Assembly: GCA_965284645.1 (NCBI GenBank) | Contig: OZ260106.1 | Coordinates: 2,914,001-2,978,000, forward strand | Length of the DNA: 64,000 bases | Reading direction: 5' to 3' | Source: JAIBAJ01 sp965284645 | Lineage (GTDB): Bacteria; Bacteroidota; Bacteroidia; JAIBAJ01 | Shown here: in pieces, positions 25,471-35,000 of the stretch | Layout of the letters: each line of letters starts with the position of its first letter | Numbering within the stretch: position 1 is the first letter of the stretch | The notes under the pieces: generated by a model | Database searches by the model: none | What the model was told of the DNA's origin: nothing | Seen by the model: the letters and a program-made list of their open reading frames with translations, nothing else | Translations under genes and position numbers: made by a program

Positions 25471-26541
25471 TCATTCTGATAAGCTAATAAATTTCCCATT
25501 CATATATTGGTACAATCCCATTCCTTTGCTACTCAACCATACATGTCCTGATTTATCTGAAAAAAACGGGATTAGTTTTTTGTTCGGAATACTTTCATTA
25601 TCGTGAAAAGTTTTGAGCTTAATCCCATCATAGTAACTTAATCCTGCTTGCGTATCAAACCATATATTTCCATTTCCGTCCTCGATAATATTTGAAGGTC
25701 CATTCGTTGGTTTCTCATTAAACACATTCGCAGTATACGTTTTTCCATCAAATCGTCCTACACCTTTGAAAACACAAGCAAACCAAAGGTTTCCCTTTTT
25801 GTCTTCAATTACTCTATCTGTTCTTCTTACGTCTTTATAAGGGACCATATTGGTCAATACCTTTCCATCAAATTTAGAAATACCTTCACTTTGGCAAGCT
25901 GCAAACCAAATATTTCCATCAGTCGTTTGTAAAATTGAAAAAATTGCTTTCAGTTGCAGGCTATCTTTGTTTATTATATTCGAGTCATCTAGAAAACGGG
26001 TAAATTCTTTTCCATTGTAACAATAAACGCCATCGTCAGTTCCAAGCCAAATTGTTCCTTCATTATCTACCATCATGCTCCAAATTTTGTTTTCTGATGG
26101 TGGCTCGTCGGATGAATAATTTAAAAACATGGGGTCCTTAGGTTTAAAAACAATTGGAATATTTTGAAATTTAATGCCATCAAAACAATTTAGGCCTTTA
26201 TTTGTACTTACCCAAATATTTCCCTTCTTATCTTCAACAATTGAATAAATTGTATTACTATTTAATCCTTCATCGGTAGTATAATTTATAAAGACTTTTC
26301 CATCGTATTTAAATACCCCTTCACCGTAACTGCCAAACCAAATATTCCCAGATTTATCTTGAATACCGAAACCAATATCTGCGTCATTATTTAATCCTTT
26401 TGGCTTAGGAATCCTAGGGAATTTATTCTTATCTAAATTTTCTTTGCTTTTTTCAGAATTCACTTGTCCATTGCACGAAGTAAAAATAACCGTCAAAATG
26501 AGTAGGATAGAAATTTGTGAGGGAAAAACAGGTCGAATCAT
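25471..26541 (-). CDS. Two-component-regulator-type propeller lipoprotein
   Basis: 356 residues with a lipoprotein signal (ILLILTVIFTSCNGQ). The rest is a run of propeller blades, each with a GNIWFGSYGEGVFKYDGK-like signature (GNIWVSTNKGLNCFDG, GTIWLGTDDGVYCYNG, GNIWFAACQSEGISKFDG, GNLWFACVFKGVGRFDG, GNIWFDTQAGLSYYDG, GHVWLSSKGMGLYQY). These are Reg_prop blades, found in sensor domains of hybrid two-component systems. Here no membrane helix, kinase or HTH domain follows, so the protein is a free-standing surface or periplasmic propeller. Function unknown. Confidence 0.85.
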   Translation of the reverse strand: MIRPVFPSQISILLILTVIFTSCNGQVNSEKSKENLDKNKFPRIPKPKGLNNDADIGFGIQDKSGNIWFGSYGEGVFKYDGKVFINYTTDEGLNSNTIYSIVEDKKGNIWVSTNKGLNCFDGIKFQNIPIVFKPKDPMFLNYSSDEPPSENKIWSMMVDNEGTIWLGTDDGVYCYNGKEFTRFLDDSNIINKDSLQLKAIFSILQTTDGNIWFAACQSEGISKFDGKVLTNMVPYKDVRRTDRVIEDKKGNLWFACVFKGVGRFDGKTYTANVFNEKPTNGPSNIIEDGNGNIWFDTQAGLSYYDGIKLKTFHDNESIPNKKLIPFFSDKSGHVWLSSKGMGLYQYMNGKFISLSE

Positions 26542-26720
26542 TAGTACAATTTAATTCATTTTAAATTTCGAGTGGATACAGCGAACCAACTGCTCCATTT
26601 TTTTTTTTGGGATTTACCTTGATGTAGAACTTTTCAATTCAAAATCTGGGTGGCTATTCAATAAATCAGAACTAGTCAACAAATAACTGAATCTAATGAA
26701 TAAGAAAAAGTTCGCCTTTT

Positions 26721-27506
26721 CTATTTATTTCGGTGATTGCGTTTTACTTTTTCTAAGGCAAACCAATCCATCATTTGGGCATTCAGGTTTTGTTCACTGG
26801 TGGTATCTTTCAACAAGGCTTCGTAAGTCATTTGCTTGGTTTCCAAACAAAATTGCATTAAAATCCAAGCCTGGTAATAACTTCTTGGTGAAATGGTTGA
26901 ATCACTCCAATGAAAGGCCCAATCGTTTGGTGCAGCTTTTTCTTGCTCCAATTTTCTGGCCATGTTGGTATACAAATCCAATTGTTCCTTATTTCGCCTA
27001 GCAATATATTCAGGATAACCTTCCCACTTCCATTCTGGGTATTGGGCCAATGGATTTGAATTCCACAATCCAAAAGCCTTGAATTGAAGGCAATGCACCA
27101 TTTCGTGGCTTAGCAACTGTGCTAAATTCCAATGATAACCGTTTAGTTCTACTCTGTTTTCTTTGGAATTTGCTTTCCCCAATAAAACTACCTTGTCATA
27201 AAATCCCCAAGCAAATGCCTGTCCTCGGATTTTCTCCATAAGCAAGGGATACAGCGAACCATCGTTTAAACAAATATCAAGGTTTAGCTGAGGGTCGAAA
27301 TGCTTGCTGGTTTTTAAAAGTTCAGCTGCCGAATTGAGTTGTTGAACAAATGCTGGGTCAAGGGGTGCATCATGGTAAACCTTGAAACTTCCAATATTTG
27401 TTTTATTGGCATACAGAAAACTTGGATTTAATACGATCCCGAGCAAAAATCCTAGGCAAAGAAGTCCGGTTGCCAATAGACGAATTACCCATTTTCTTAT
27501 ATTCAT
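26721..27506 (-). CDS. Membrane-anchored HExxH protein, putative metalloprotease
   Basis: 261 residues. An N-terminal helix (residues 8-30) is followed by an extracytoplasmic domain. HEMVH at 134-138 in LAQLLSHEMVHCLQFKAFG matches the zinc-peptidase HExxH motif, and the downstream WEGYPEYIARR has the Glu-containing pattern of the third zinc ligand in gluzincins. The last part has ISPRSYYQAWILMQFCLE, reminiscent of peptidase MA-like families. Catalysis is inferred from the motif only. It is flanked by a propeller lipoprotein and a small lipoprotein on the same strand, each over 100 bp away. Confidence 0.65.
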   Translation of the reverse strand: MNIRKWVIRLLATGLLCLGFLLGIVLNPSFLYANKTNIGSFKVYHDAPLDPAFVQQLNSAAELLKTSKHFDPQLNLDICLNDGSLYPLLMEKIRGQAFAWGFYDKVVLLGKANSKENRVELNGYHWNLAQLLSHEMVHCLQFKAFGLWNSNPLAQYPEWKWEGYPEYIARRNKEQLDLYTNMARKLEQEKAAPNDWAFHWSDSTISPRSYYQAWILMQFCLETKQMTYEALLKDTTSEQNLNAQMMDWFALEKVKRNHRNK

Positions 27507-27612
27507 TTCATTAGGTTTTACAAGCTTTTCCCTTTATTAAAACGGAGACCTTGAGGAAGGCGAATTCAAAAAAGCACAAGCAATAGGAAAGAGAAAACAA
27601 ACCAATAAGCGA

Positions 27613-27963
27613 CTATTCGTTACCGGCTGTATGCTTGGCTATAGCTCCACTCCAAGGTTTTCCGGAACGTGAAATGGAATCCACAACTTCCCCATTGATT
27701 GAAATCGAAACAAAGACTTTATCTTTTAGGGTATCAACATTTTGTGCGGCCACCGATAAAGATTGATTTTCGTAGGCTCGGAAGGAATAGGTCCAGGTAC
27801 CACTTGCCGATTCACGTTGCACGTACTCATCCTTTTCTTTGAGATAACTTACGTCGCAGCGAGTGCAGGTTACTTCATATTTCACCTCATATTTAGGAAA
27901 GGAACACCCAAAGGCCAAAACCAAAACGGTTGGTAAAGCAAGTAAAAAGAATTTGTACTTCAT
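27613..27963 (-). CDS. Small lipoprotein, 116 aa
   Basis: It has a lipoprotein signal ending LVLAFGCSFP (Cys20). The mature part is beta-rich, with TCTRCDVSYL (a CxxC pair), SGTWTYSFRAYENQSLSVAAQN and FVSISINGEVVDS, resembling small periplasmic beta-sandwich proteins. No family was recognised. It lies 41 bp beyond the 28004 end of the peroxidase gene, on the same strand and downstream of it. Confidence 0.7.
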   Translation of the reverse strand: MKYKFFLLALPTVLVLAFGCSFPKYEVKYEVTCTRCDVSYLKEKDEYVQRESASGTWTYSFRAYENQSLSVAAQNVDTLKDKVFVSISINGEVVDSISRSGKPWSGAIAKHTAGNE

Positions 27964-28003
27964 TACTGCGAAGAAACAACTTTTTTATGAAATTCCCTAC
28001 AAA

Positions 28004-29182
28004 CTATTTTTTCACAAAGGGGTCTGAAAACTTGGGATCGTTTACAAGTGTCTCGTCAGTGAGCGTCTTAAGGAAAGCAATCAAAGCATCTTTTTCTGTA
28101 TTTGAAAAATTAAACTGCTTCGGAACAATCTCTCCATTAACCGATCCTGGATCAAAAACAATACCATCCCCTTCACCAAAGAAGGGGCCATTGCCATTTT
28201 CAATTAAATGCCAATCGAGGTATTTATTTGGCTGAATACCATGGCTATAATGGTCGATTACTTCACCTAAAGTTGAAAACCTTCCATCATGCATATAAGG
28301 TGCAGTTAAAGCAATGTTTCGGAGCGAGGGTATTTGGAATGAACCCACCATAGCTGAATTGCTTAATCCGGGAAGAGCCGCAATCCCAGAATCAGCATAC
28401 ACCATATCTAAACCAATATTGGCAGAAGAATTCCAGCTAGGCCGCAAGTCTTCATTGCTATGGCAACTATTACAACCCGACTCGTCAAAGAGTTTTTTTC
28501 CAAGCTTTTCCTGTTCCGAATAATTGCTTAAATTGGATGTTCTGGCTAGATCCCATTTAGAGTTAACAGTAACCATCGAACGTAGAAATTGGGCCAAGGC
28601 TTTTGATATGCGCTCTGTTGTGATTTCAGACGATCCAAAGGCTTTGGTAAACAATTCAGGATAATAGTTTAGTTGGGCCAATTTTTTGGGCAACATGGTC
28701 GAATCTTCCATTCCCATTTCAATGTGATTACTAACAGGCATAAGAACCTGCTTTTCTAAACTTTGAACCCGAAGATCCCAAAAATAGGCATCCTGGGTGG
28801 CCACATTGGCAATGGCCATACTGTTTCGTTTGGTCTTTTTCAATTCAAATCCGGTGCTCGAGGCTTTATTGTCGGCAAATCCAAACTGTTGTTTATGGCA
28901 ACTGCCGCAACTAATGGAATTATTCTGGGATAAAGCTCTATCATAGAATAGCACGCGTCCCAAAGTAGCGCCATCCGAAGTTAATTGATTTTGATTCGGT
29001 GAAATCCGAAATGGCAAATCAGACATGTCGGATGGGATATTGCTTGGGTAATAGTTGTAGGCAGTCTGGGGTAACTGAGGTTCGGAAAATCTTTCTTCAT
29101 CTGATTCAATTTCCTTTTTACAGGATTGTCCAGCCAAAATTGCAGCGGCAACCAAACAGATAATTGGATATTTTGCTTTCAT
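28004..29182 (-). CDS. Dihaem cytochrome c peroxidase / MauG-family lipoprotein
   Basis: 392 residues with a lipoprotein signal (AAAILAGQSCKK). Two CxxCH haem motifs are seen, CGSCH in the N-terminal domain and CNSCH in the C-terminal one. The intervening RVLFYDRALSQNNSISCGSCHKQQFGFAD and the late LRNIALTAPYMHDGRFSTLGEVIDHYSHG match bacterial CcpA/MauG-type enzymes. Such proteins reduce hydrogen peroxide in the periplasm, or oxidise other substrates. It ends just 12 bp after the start of the neighbouring barrel gene's stop-proximal spacer and is on the same strand, so the two form a likely operon. Confidence 0.92.
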   Translation of the reverse strand: MKAKYPIICLVAAAILAGQSCKKEIESDEERFSEPQLPQTAYNYYPSNIPSDMSDLPFRISPNQNQLTSDGATLGRVLFYDRALSQNNSISCGSCHKQQFGFADNKASSTGFELKKTKRNSMAIANVATQDAYFWDLRVQSLEKQVLMPVSNHIEMGMEDSTMLPKKLAQLNYYPELFTKAFGSSEITTERISKALAQFLRSMVTVNSKWDLARTSNLSNYSEQEKLGKKLFDESGCNSCHSNEDLRPSWNSSANIGLDMVYADSGIAALPGLSNSAMVGSFQIPSLRNIALTAPYMHDGRFSTLGEVIDHYSHGIQPNKYLDWHLIENGNGPFFGEGDGIVFDPGSVNGEIVPKQFNFSNTEKDALIAFLKTLTDETLVNDPKFSDPFVKK

Positions 29183-29193
29183 GTTTTTTCGGG

Positions 29194-29862
29194 TTAAAAA
29201 CGAACGTTCAAATACAAGGAAGTTGGCAGTAAAAATGAAATATTGGTTACACTTGTTTTCGACTCATCATTAAAACTAGGATTGTTTTCAAAGGTACTTT
29301 TGCTTACTGATTGCCCCGTTAAGGCATAGATTCCGGTTTCAGTAAATAAGGTAATATGTTTGGAAATATTGTATTGGATGCCAAAAACAGGACCACCTCC
29401 ATAGGTGTAAAGTAAATCATCATTGCTTACCGTATCGAAACCATTGAAGGCAGTTGTTTTATCAATCGAATAATTAAACAAACCATCCACCCCAAAAAAG
29501 CAAATCCATTTGTTGCCCAATTCCTTTTGAAACTCGTAACCGGCCCTGAGATTATAGGTGGAAACTGAATTTTTAACAAAATTGAGACTATCTGGATTTT
29601 CTTTGGTGCTTTGCATACTCAAACCTGCGCCAAAGCGAAAACCATGGTGCTTGCGGTCCAATACTTTGTAGGAGATGATATATGGACTAATGGCTAAGGC
29701 ATTGTTATTGCCAAAGTTTAAAAACTGTTTGAAGAAATAGGTAGCATTAACACCGATTTGATGTTGGTTTCGCTTATCTTTTTCTATATTTTGGTCTTGT
29801 GCATCCACCATTTCGGTAGCCAAAAGAAAACAAGAAACAAGGGCTAAAATTTTTATTTTCAT
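29194..29862 (-). CDS. Outer-membrane beta-barrel protein
   Basis: 222 residues with a Sec signal (LALVSCFLLATEMVDAQ). The mature part alternates hydrophobic and polar residues in strands (QIGVNATYFFKQFLNF, FGAGLSMQS, YNLRAGYEFQKELGNKWICFFGVDGLF, ITLFTETGIYALTG) and ends in LPTSLYLNVRF, with the C-terminal Phe of a barrel. It precedes the peroxidase gene by 11 bp, suggesting a shared transcript. Specific role unknown. Confidence 0.75.
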   Translation of the reverse strand: MKIKILALVSCFLLATEMVDAQDQNIEKDKRNQHQIGVNATYFFKQFLNFGNNNALAISPYIISYKVLDRKHHGFRFGAGLSMQSTKENPDSLNFVKNSVSTYNLRAGYEFQKELGNKWICFFGVDGLFNYSIDKTTAFNGFDTVSNDDLLYTYGGGPVFGIQYNISKHITLFTETGIYALTGQSVSKSTFENNPSFNDESKTSVTNISFLLPTSLYLNVRF

Positions 29863-30320
29863 GTATGATCTCTATTATGAAGAAAAAAAGTGATTAGGAT
29901 GGCAATAATACTAAATTTACTTAATTAAAATTTATAAATAATAGGATTTTTTAATACGAACTATTTGATTGAGTAAAGATGAAACTACCTAGTAATTTAG
30001 GGTTAATACTTGCATTTATTCGGGTAAAAAATAGGTTTGTAAATTCTTTTTCGATTAGGCATTGCTCATACAAAATCTGAGTTTAGAGGTAATGAAAACG
30101 ATTGGGAAATAGAAGGATTGAAGTCTATCAGGTATTGTAGGCACTTGTTTTAGTAACCGTACTATTTCATATTGGCGGTACTCCCAATTGCCCGCTTCAA
30201 CATGCAATTTTTTGTTGAGGATTGGTAAGCATTAGTTTAGCAATTGTACCATTTTATATTGGATTGTATTTCCATCGCTTCCCTCAATTTTTAATTTTCA
30301 ATTTTTAATTTTTAATTCTT
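29863..30320. other. AT-rich intergenic region with a decayed 40-bp duplication
   Basis: No gene is seen. 30141-30180 and 30229-30268 share a GCA-TTAG-TTTAG... TTATATTGG pattern and look like diverged copies. Words of the AATTTTTAATT type fill 30285-30318 directly before the composite repeat, as also occurs beside copy B. Confidence 0.4.
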
Positions 30321-30465
30321 CTCGGGCAGGGATAGCAGCGGAAAACCCACAGCGGCCTGAGCGAAAGCGAAAGGCGCGAGGATTTGCAGCGAATAGCCCG
30401 ACCATTCGCCTATAACCAGGCCCAAGTATGGCACAACTTTGAATGGCGAATGGGGCACGCCAAAG
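30321..30465 (-). repeat. Composite repeat, copy D (subfamily 1)
   Basis: On the minus strand it opens TTTGGCGTGCCCC (30464-30452), then GGGCTATTCGCTGCAAATCC, CGCGCC, GGCCGCTGTGGG and CTATCCCTGCCCG. It is the closest relative of copy B. It lies in the divergent interval before the glucan operon, about 100 bp upstream of the palindrome at 30569. Confidence 0.8.
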
Positions 30466-30568
30466 AAACTTAATACTTTAAATAGTAATTTTCCCTTGGT
30501 CTGAAAGTTTAATGAAGACTTGGGTATGCGAACTGCCCGTTTAAATTTTGGCAAAGTTTTCAACAAGA

Positions 30569-30593
30569 CTTATTGTCATTTTAACACTAAGTA
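30569..30593 (+). promoter_or_regulatory. Candidate operator of the glucan operon
   Basis: A palindrome, CTTATTGT-N7-ACACTAAG, plus two more bases, identical at 24 of 25 positions to 40023-40047 before pfkA. It ends 20 nt before the -7 box TACCTTTG, so a bound protein would cover the -33 region. See the finding on shared control. Confidence 0.65.
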
Positions 30594-30613
30594 GGTTTTT
30601 TCATGAAAGCAAT

Positions 30614-30621
30614 TACCTTTG
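30614..30621 (+). promoter_or_regulatory. -7 box of the glucan operon
   Basis: TACCTTTG is an exact TAnnTTTG match, 26 nt before the ATG at 30648. The -33 region overlaps the right end of the palindrome and has no TTTG. Confidence 0.55.
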
Positions 30622-30647
30622 CTATGTTGAACTATGGGATTTGAAGC

Positions 30648-33041
30648 ATGCAAGTAACGACAACCAACAATAAATATTCTGCCAAATATTACCCTGACGC
30701 GATAATCCGTTGGGAAAGAAACGGAAATAGTTTTCTTTTTTACACATCCGAAACCATCTTAGAACTGCTGGTTTTAAGCGACCGAATAATTCGATTTCGC
30801 TATGCCAGTGATGGGAATTTTCAACGCGATCATTCCTATGCCTTGTGGGACCGTTTTGAAGAATCTCTGATACAATTGGCCATTAATGAAACCGACACTC
30901 ATTATATTGTTTCGACTTCGTTGGTGGATGCAGAAATTGCCAAATCGGACTTAAAAGTAACCATGTTTGACAAGCAGCATCAAGTTATTGTAGCTGATTC
31001 GGCCGGATTTCATTGGATGCATTATTTATGGAAAGGCGGGAAAATAGTATTTGTATCAAAACATATTCAAGAAGGAGAGCAGTTTTTTGGATTAGGTGAT
31101 AAGCCAACCGGCATCAATCTTCGAGGGAAACGTTTTGAAAATTACGGGACCGATGCTTATGGTTATGGTACAGATACCGATCCATTGTATAAAAACATTC
31201 CGTTTTACTATGGCTTACACCATGGAATAGGCTATGGTATATTTTTCGATAATACCTTCCGAACCATTTTCGATTTCGGAAAAGAAAACCAGGAAACAAC
31301 CAGTTATTGGGCCAGGGGTGGGCAAATGAATTATTATTTCATATATGGTCCACAACTGCTTACTGTTGCCCAAAGTTATGCCCGGCTTACAGGAATGCCT
31401 GAATTGCCTCCATTGTGGGCTTTGGGTTATCAGCAAAGCCGCTGGAGTTATTTTCCGGATACCAAAGTGATGGAAATAGCCAAGGAATTTAGAAGCCGGA
31501 ATATCCCATGCGATGCCATTCATTTGGACATTGATTATATGGAAGGTTTTCGCTGTTTTACTTTTTCGAAAGAGCATTTTCCTCAACCGAAAAAACTGAC
31601 CAGTGATTTATCGGCCATGGGCATGAAAACCGTGGTGATAATTGATCCGGGAATCAAAGTAGATCCGGAATATGAAGTGTACAAAAGTGGATTGATAGCC
31701 AATGTATTTTGCAAACGACAAGATGGAGCTTTGATGGAAGGAGATGTTTGGCCGGGAAAATGCGTATTTCCTGATTACACCAATCCTGAAACCAGAAAAT
31801 GGTGGAGCAGCCAATTTAAAGTATTGTCTGAAAATGGTATTCGTGGCGTATGGAACGACATGAACGAACCAGCCGTATTTGAAATCGGCACCTTTCCAGA
31901 GGATGTTCGCCATGATTACGATGGGGACCCTTGTTCACACAGGAAAGCTCACAATGTGTATGGGCATTTGATGGCCATGAGTACTTATCAAGGGCTTAAG
32001 AAATATTCCATGCCCCATCGGCCCTTTGTAATAACTCGTTCAGCCTATGCAGGAATTCAAAAATATGCTTGTGTTTGGACAGGCGACAACTCCGCTTCTT
32101 GGGAACATTTATGGTTGGCAGCTCAGCAAATAATCAGTTTGAGCGTTTCTGGAATTTCTTTTGCGGGAAGTGATGTTGGAGGATTTATTGGCGAACCAGA
32201 CGGAGAATTGTATACCAGGTGGGTACAAATGGCTGCATTTCACCCATTTTTCAGATCCCATTCAGCCAGCAACGAAACAGGTTTCAATCAAGAACCTTGG
32301 AGTTTTGGGCCATTTTATGAACGAATTTGTAAAAAAGCGATTCAACTTCGGTACCGTTTATTGCCCTATTTTTATACCACTTTTTGGCAAAATTCAAGGT
32401 ATGGAACACCTATGATCCGACCTTTGGGATTTTACGACCAAAACGACCCTGCGGCAGTTTCCAATCAAAACCATTTTTTGGTAGGCGATCATTTATTGGT
32501 GGCACCTGTTTATTCGCCCGGACAAACCCAGACAGAGGTATATCTTCCTACGGGGAAATGGTATTATAACTGGGATGATAAAAAACACGAAGGAAAAAAC
32601 ACCGTAAGGGTTGATTCCCCTATTGAGCAAATTCCGGTATTTATTAAAGAAGGTGCTGTAATTCCTAGTTGGCCGCAATTGAATTATGTAGGTGAAAAAC
32701 ATTTAAAAGAAATCACCCTAAATGTTTATTACAAAGAAGGAATGGAAACCAGTCAGCTTTATTTTGACGATGGTGAAAATTTTGGATATAAAAACGGACG
32801 GTATAAAATTGTGACCTTTGAATTGCAGGGAAACAAATCCAGTTTAAAAATCTGGAAGAACAAAATGGGCGATTATAAGACTGCACATGAAAAATATAAA
32901 CTCATAATTACAGGAATCCCTTTCACTTGTACTGAATATGTAATTGACGGTCGAACCCATAAACTTACCCCTCGGAATTTTGCCTTGGGTAAAGTGAAAT
33001 TCAGTTTGGATAAAAACTTTCATGAAATTTTGATCAGATAA
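30648..33041 (+). CDS. Cytoplasmic GH31 alpha-glucosidase
   Basis: 797 residues. The GH31 nucleophile motif VWNDMNEPAVF carries Asp404, and the acid/base is Asp480 in WTGDNSASWEHL. An N-terminal beta-sandwich (about 1-230), the catalytic barrel and C-terminal sheet domains (FDDGENFGY) follow the family layout. No signal peptide, so it works inside the cell on oligosaccharides made from glucan or imported. It is the first gene of the operon and overlaps glgE by the shared base of TAATG. The closest activity is alpha-glucosidase; alpha-xylosidase or transglucosidase cannot be excluded. It is not a trehalose synthase. Confidence 0.93.
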   Translation: MQVTTTNNKYSAKYYPDAIIRWERNGNSFLFYTSETILELLVLSDRIIRFRYASDGNFQRDHSYALWDRFEESLIQLAINETDTHYIVSTSLVDAEIAKSDLKVTMFDKQHQVIVADSAGFHWMHYLWKGGKIVFVSKHIQEGEQFFGLGDKPTGINLRGKRFENYGTDAYGYGTDTDPLYKNIPFYYGLHHGIGYGIFFDNTFRTIFDFGKENQETTSYWARGGQMNYYFIYGPQLLTVAQSYARLTGMPELPPLWALGYQQSRWSYFPDTKVMEIAKEFRSRNIPCDAIHLDIDYMEGFRCFTFSKEHFPQPKKLTSDLSAMGMKTVVIIDPGIKVDPEYEVYKSGLIANVFCKRQDGALMEGDVWPGKCVFPDYTNPETRKWWSSQFKVLSENGIRGVWNDMNEPAVFEIGTFPEDVRHDYDGDPCSHRKAHNVYGHLMAMSTYQGLKKYSMPHRPFVITRSAYAGIQKYACVWTGDNSASWEHLWLAAQQIISLSVSGISFAGSDVGGFIGEPDGELYTRWVQMAAFHPFFRSHSASNETGFNQEPWSFGPFYERICKKAIQLRYRLLPYFYTTFWQNSRYGTPMIRPLGFYDQNDPAAVSNQNHFLVGDHLLVAPVYSPGQTQTEVYLPTGKWYYNWDDKKHEGKNTVRVDSPIEQIPVFIKEGAVIPSWPQLNYVGEKHLKEITLNVYYKEGMETSQLYFDDGENFGYKNGRYKIVTFELQGNKSSLKIWKNKMGDYKTAHEKYKLIITGIPFTCTEYVIDGRTHKLTPRNFALGKVKFSLDKNFHEILIR

Positions 33042-34996
33042 TGAGCCTAGATTTGAAGCAATTTAATGGCAAATCCAGAACGGTTGTTTGCCATGTAAGT
33101 CCAGAAATTGAAGGGGGAAAATACCCGATTAAGCGTGTAAAAGACGAGTGGGTGCAGGTAGAAGCCGATGCGTTTGCAGATGGACACGATCTTGTTTCGG
33201 TCAGGTTATTATACCGCCAAGAAAAATCAAAGGAATGGAATTCAGTTGCCATGATTGCCGTGGGAAATGATCGTTGGAAAGGAGCTTTTCAATGCACCGA
33301 AGAAGGCAATTGGTTATATTCGGTGCAAGCCTATATTGATCATCCACAAAGCTGGTTGCATAATTTCAGGAAACGTCTTTCGGAAAACAATCCACAGGAA
33401 TGGAAGGTTCAGCTTCAAATTGGCATAAACTTACTAAACCAAATTCAACTTCAGTACCCAAAGGAAAAGACCGTCATTCAAAAATGGATTAAAACCTTAG
33501 GGGATAGCAATTTAGAACTGGCCTGCCAAACGGCTTGTTCAGAAGAACTGGAGTTTTATTTCCAGAACTTTCCCTTAATTGAAAACCCAAGTACCTATGA
33601 AAAGGAATTGGGAATAAGAGTACAAAGAAAAAAAGCTGGCTATAGCACATGGTATTCCTTTTTTCCGAGGAGTGCCAATAAGAAGGGCAAACATGGAACG
33701 TTTAAGGATTGTGAAGCCCTACTACCACGAATCGAGAAACTAGGATTTGACGTAGTTTACTTCCCTCCTATTCATCCTATAGGTTTAACTTTTAGAAAGG
33801 GAAAGAACAATAGTTTGAATGTTGGACCAGAGGAACCTGGCTGTCCGTATGCAATTGGAAGTGAGCAAGGTGGTCATACTGATATTTTGCCTGAATTAGG
33901 CAGTTTAGATGATTTTAAATCTTTTATACAAAAAGCCAACAAAAGAGGAATTGAAACGGCCATGGATTTTGCCATTCAATGCTCTCCTGATCATCCTTGG
34001 GCAAAGGAACACCGGTCGTGGTTTAAGGAAAGGCCCGATGGGACCATTCAGTATGCAGAGAATCCTCCTAAAAAATACCAAGATATTTATCCGATTGATT
34101 TCGAATCAAGCGACTGGGAAAATATGTGGGAAGCTTGGAAAAAAGTGGTTTTGTATTGGGTTGAAGCTGGCATAAAGATTTTCAGGGTCGACAATCCACA
34201 TACCAAGAGCTTTTACTTTTGGGAATGGTTGATAGCAGAAGTACATAAAACAAATCCTGAAGTCATTTTTTTATCTGAAGCCTTTACTAGACCAAGGATT
34301 ATGGAGGATTTAGCAAAGAAAGGATTTGACCAGAGTTATACTTATTTCTCGTGGCGAAATTCGAAATGGGAATTGGAAGAATACATGCAGGAATTAACCC
34401 AAACGGATCGTAAGGAATATTTCAGACCTAATTTTTGGCCCAATACCCACGATATCAATCCTTATATCTTGCAGACCCAGAATGAGAATCAATTTATTAT
34501 TCGGTTTGTTTTGGCCGCTACCCTAAGCAGCAATTATGGTTTGTTTTCCCCTGTTTATGAAAGTTTGTATTCCAATGCGATACCAGGGAAGGAAGAATAT
34601 TTAAATTCTGAAAAATATGAAGTAGCACAATGGAGTTGGGATTGGGAGAACAGATTAACTGAGGCAATTAGCAAAGTCAATAAAATTCGGAAGGATAATT
34701 TAGCCTTACAATTCACCAATAATTATAGGAAATTAAACATTGATAATGGTCAATTGCTCGCCTTTTCAAAAGTATATGGAGAAAATAGGATTTTGGTTAT
34801 AGTAAATTTGGATGCACAAAACAAACAATCGGCAATGCTCAATACCTACCCTGATGATATTGGACTCTTTGGGTATAACCAATTTAAAGTCACTGATTTG
34901 GTTACAGGGGAACAATACCAATGGCATACTGGTAGCAATTATGTAGAATTAAATCCACATAAATGGCCCTTTCATATTTTTTTGGTTCAAGCTTAA
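33041..34996 (+). CDS. glgE: Alpha-1,4-glucan:maltose-1-phosphate maltosyltransferase
   Basis: 651 residues, GH13 subfamily 3. The enzyme adds maltosyl units from maltose 1-phosphate to alpha-1,4-glucan. The N-terminal domain starts IEGGKYPIKRVKDEWVQVEAD, characteristic of GlgE. Catalytic residues are Asp384 in FRVDNPHTK, Glu413 in LSEAFTRP and Asp471 in THDIN. STWYSFFPRS and VYFPPIHPIG are also family-specific. It overlaps the GH31 gene by one base and lies 4 bp before the maltokinase gene. This identifies the operon as the GlgE route of glycogen-like polymer synthesis. Confidence 0.96.
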   Translation: MSLDLKQFNGKSRTVVCHVSPEIEGGKYPIKRVKDEWVQVEADAFADGHDLVSVRLLYRQEKSKEWNSVAMIAVGNDRWKGAFQCTEEGNWLYSVQAYIDHPQSWLHNFRKRLSENNPQEWKVQLQIGINLLNQIQLQYPKEKTVIQKWIKTLGDSNLELACQTACSEELEFYFQNFPLIENPSTYEKELGIRVQRKKAGYSTWYSFFPRSANKKGKHGTFKDCEALLPRIEKLGFDVVYFPPIHPIGLTFRKGKNNSLNVGPEEPGCPYAIGSEQGGHTDILPELGSLDDFKSFIQKANKRGIETAMDFAIQCSPDHPWAKEHRSWFKERPDGTIQYAENPPKKYQDIYPIDFESSDWENMWEAWKKVVLYWVEAGIKIFRVDNPHTKSFYFWEWLIAEVHKTNPEVIFLSEAFTRPRIMEDLAKKGFDQSYTYFSWRNSKWELEEYMQELTQTDRKEYFRPNFWPNTHDINPYILQTQNENQFIIRFVLAATLSSNYGLFSPVYESLYSNAIPGKEEYLNSEKYEVAQWSWDWENRLTEAISKVNKIRKDNLALQFTNNYRKLNIDNGQLLAFSKVYGENRILVIVNLDAQNKQSAMLNTYPDDIGLFGYNQFKVTDLVTGEQYQWHTGSNYVELNPHKWPFHIFLVQA

Positions 34997-35000
34997 CACT

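Noticed and set aside
30648..33041. Trehalose synthase
   Set aside because: WNDMNEP and the acid/base segment WTGDN are GH31 signatures. Trehalose synthase belongs to GH13 and shows different motifs.
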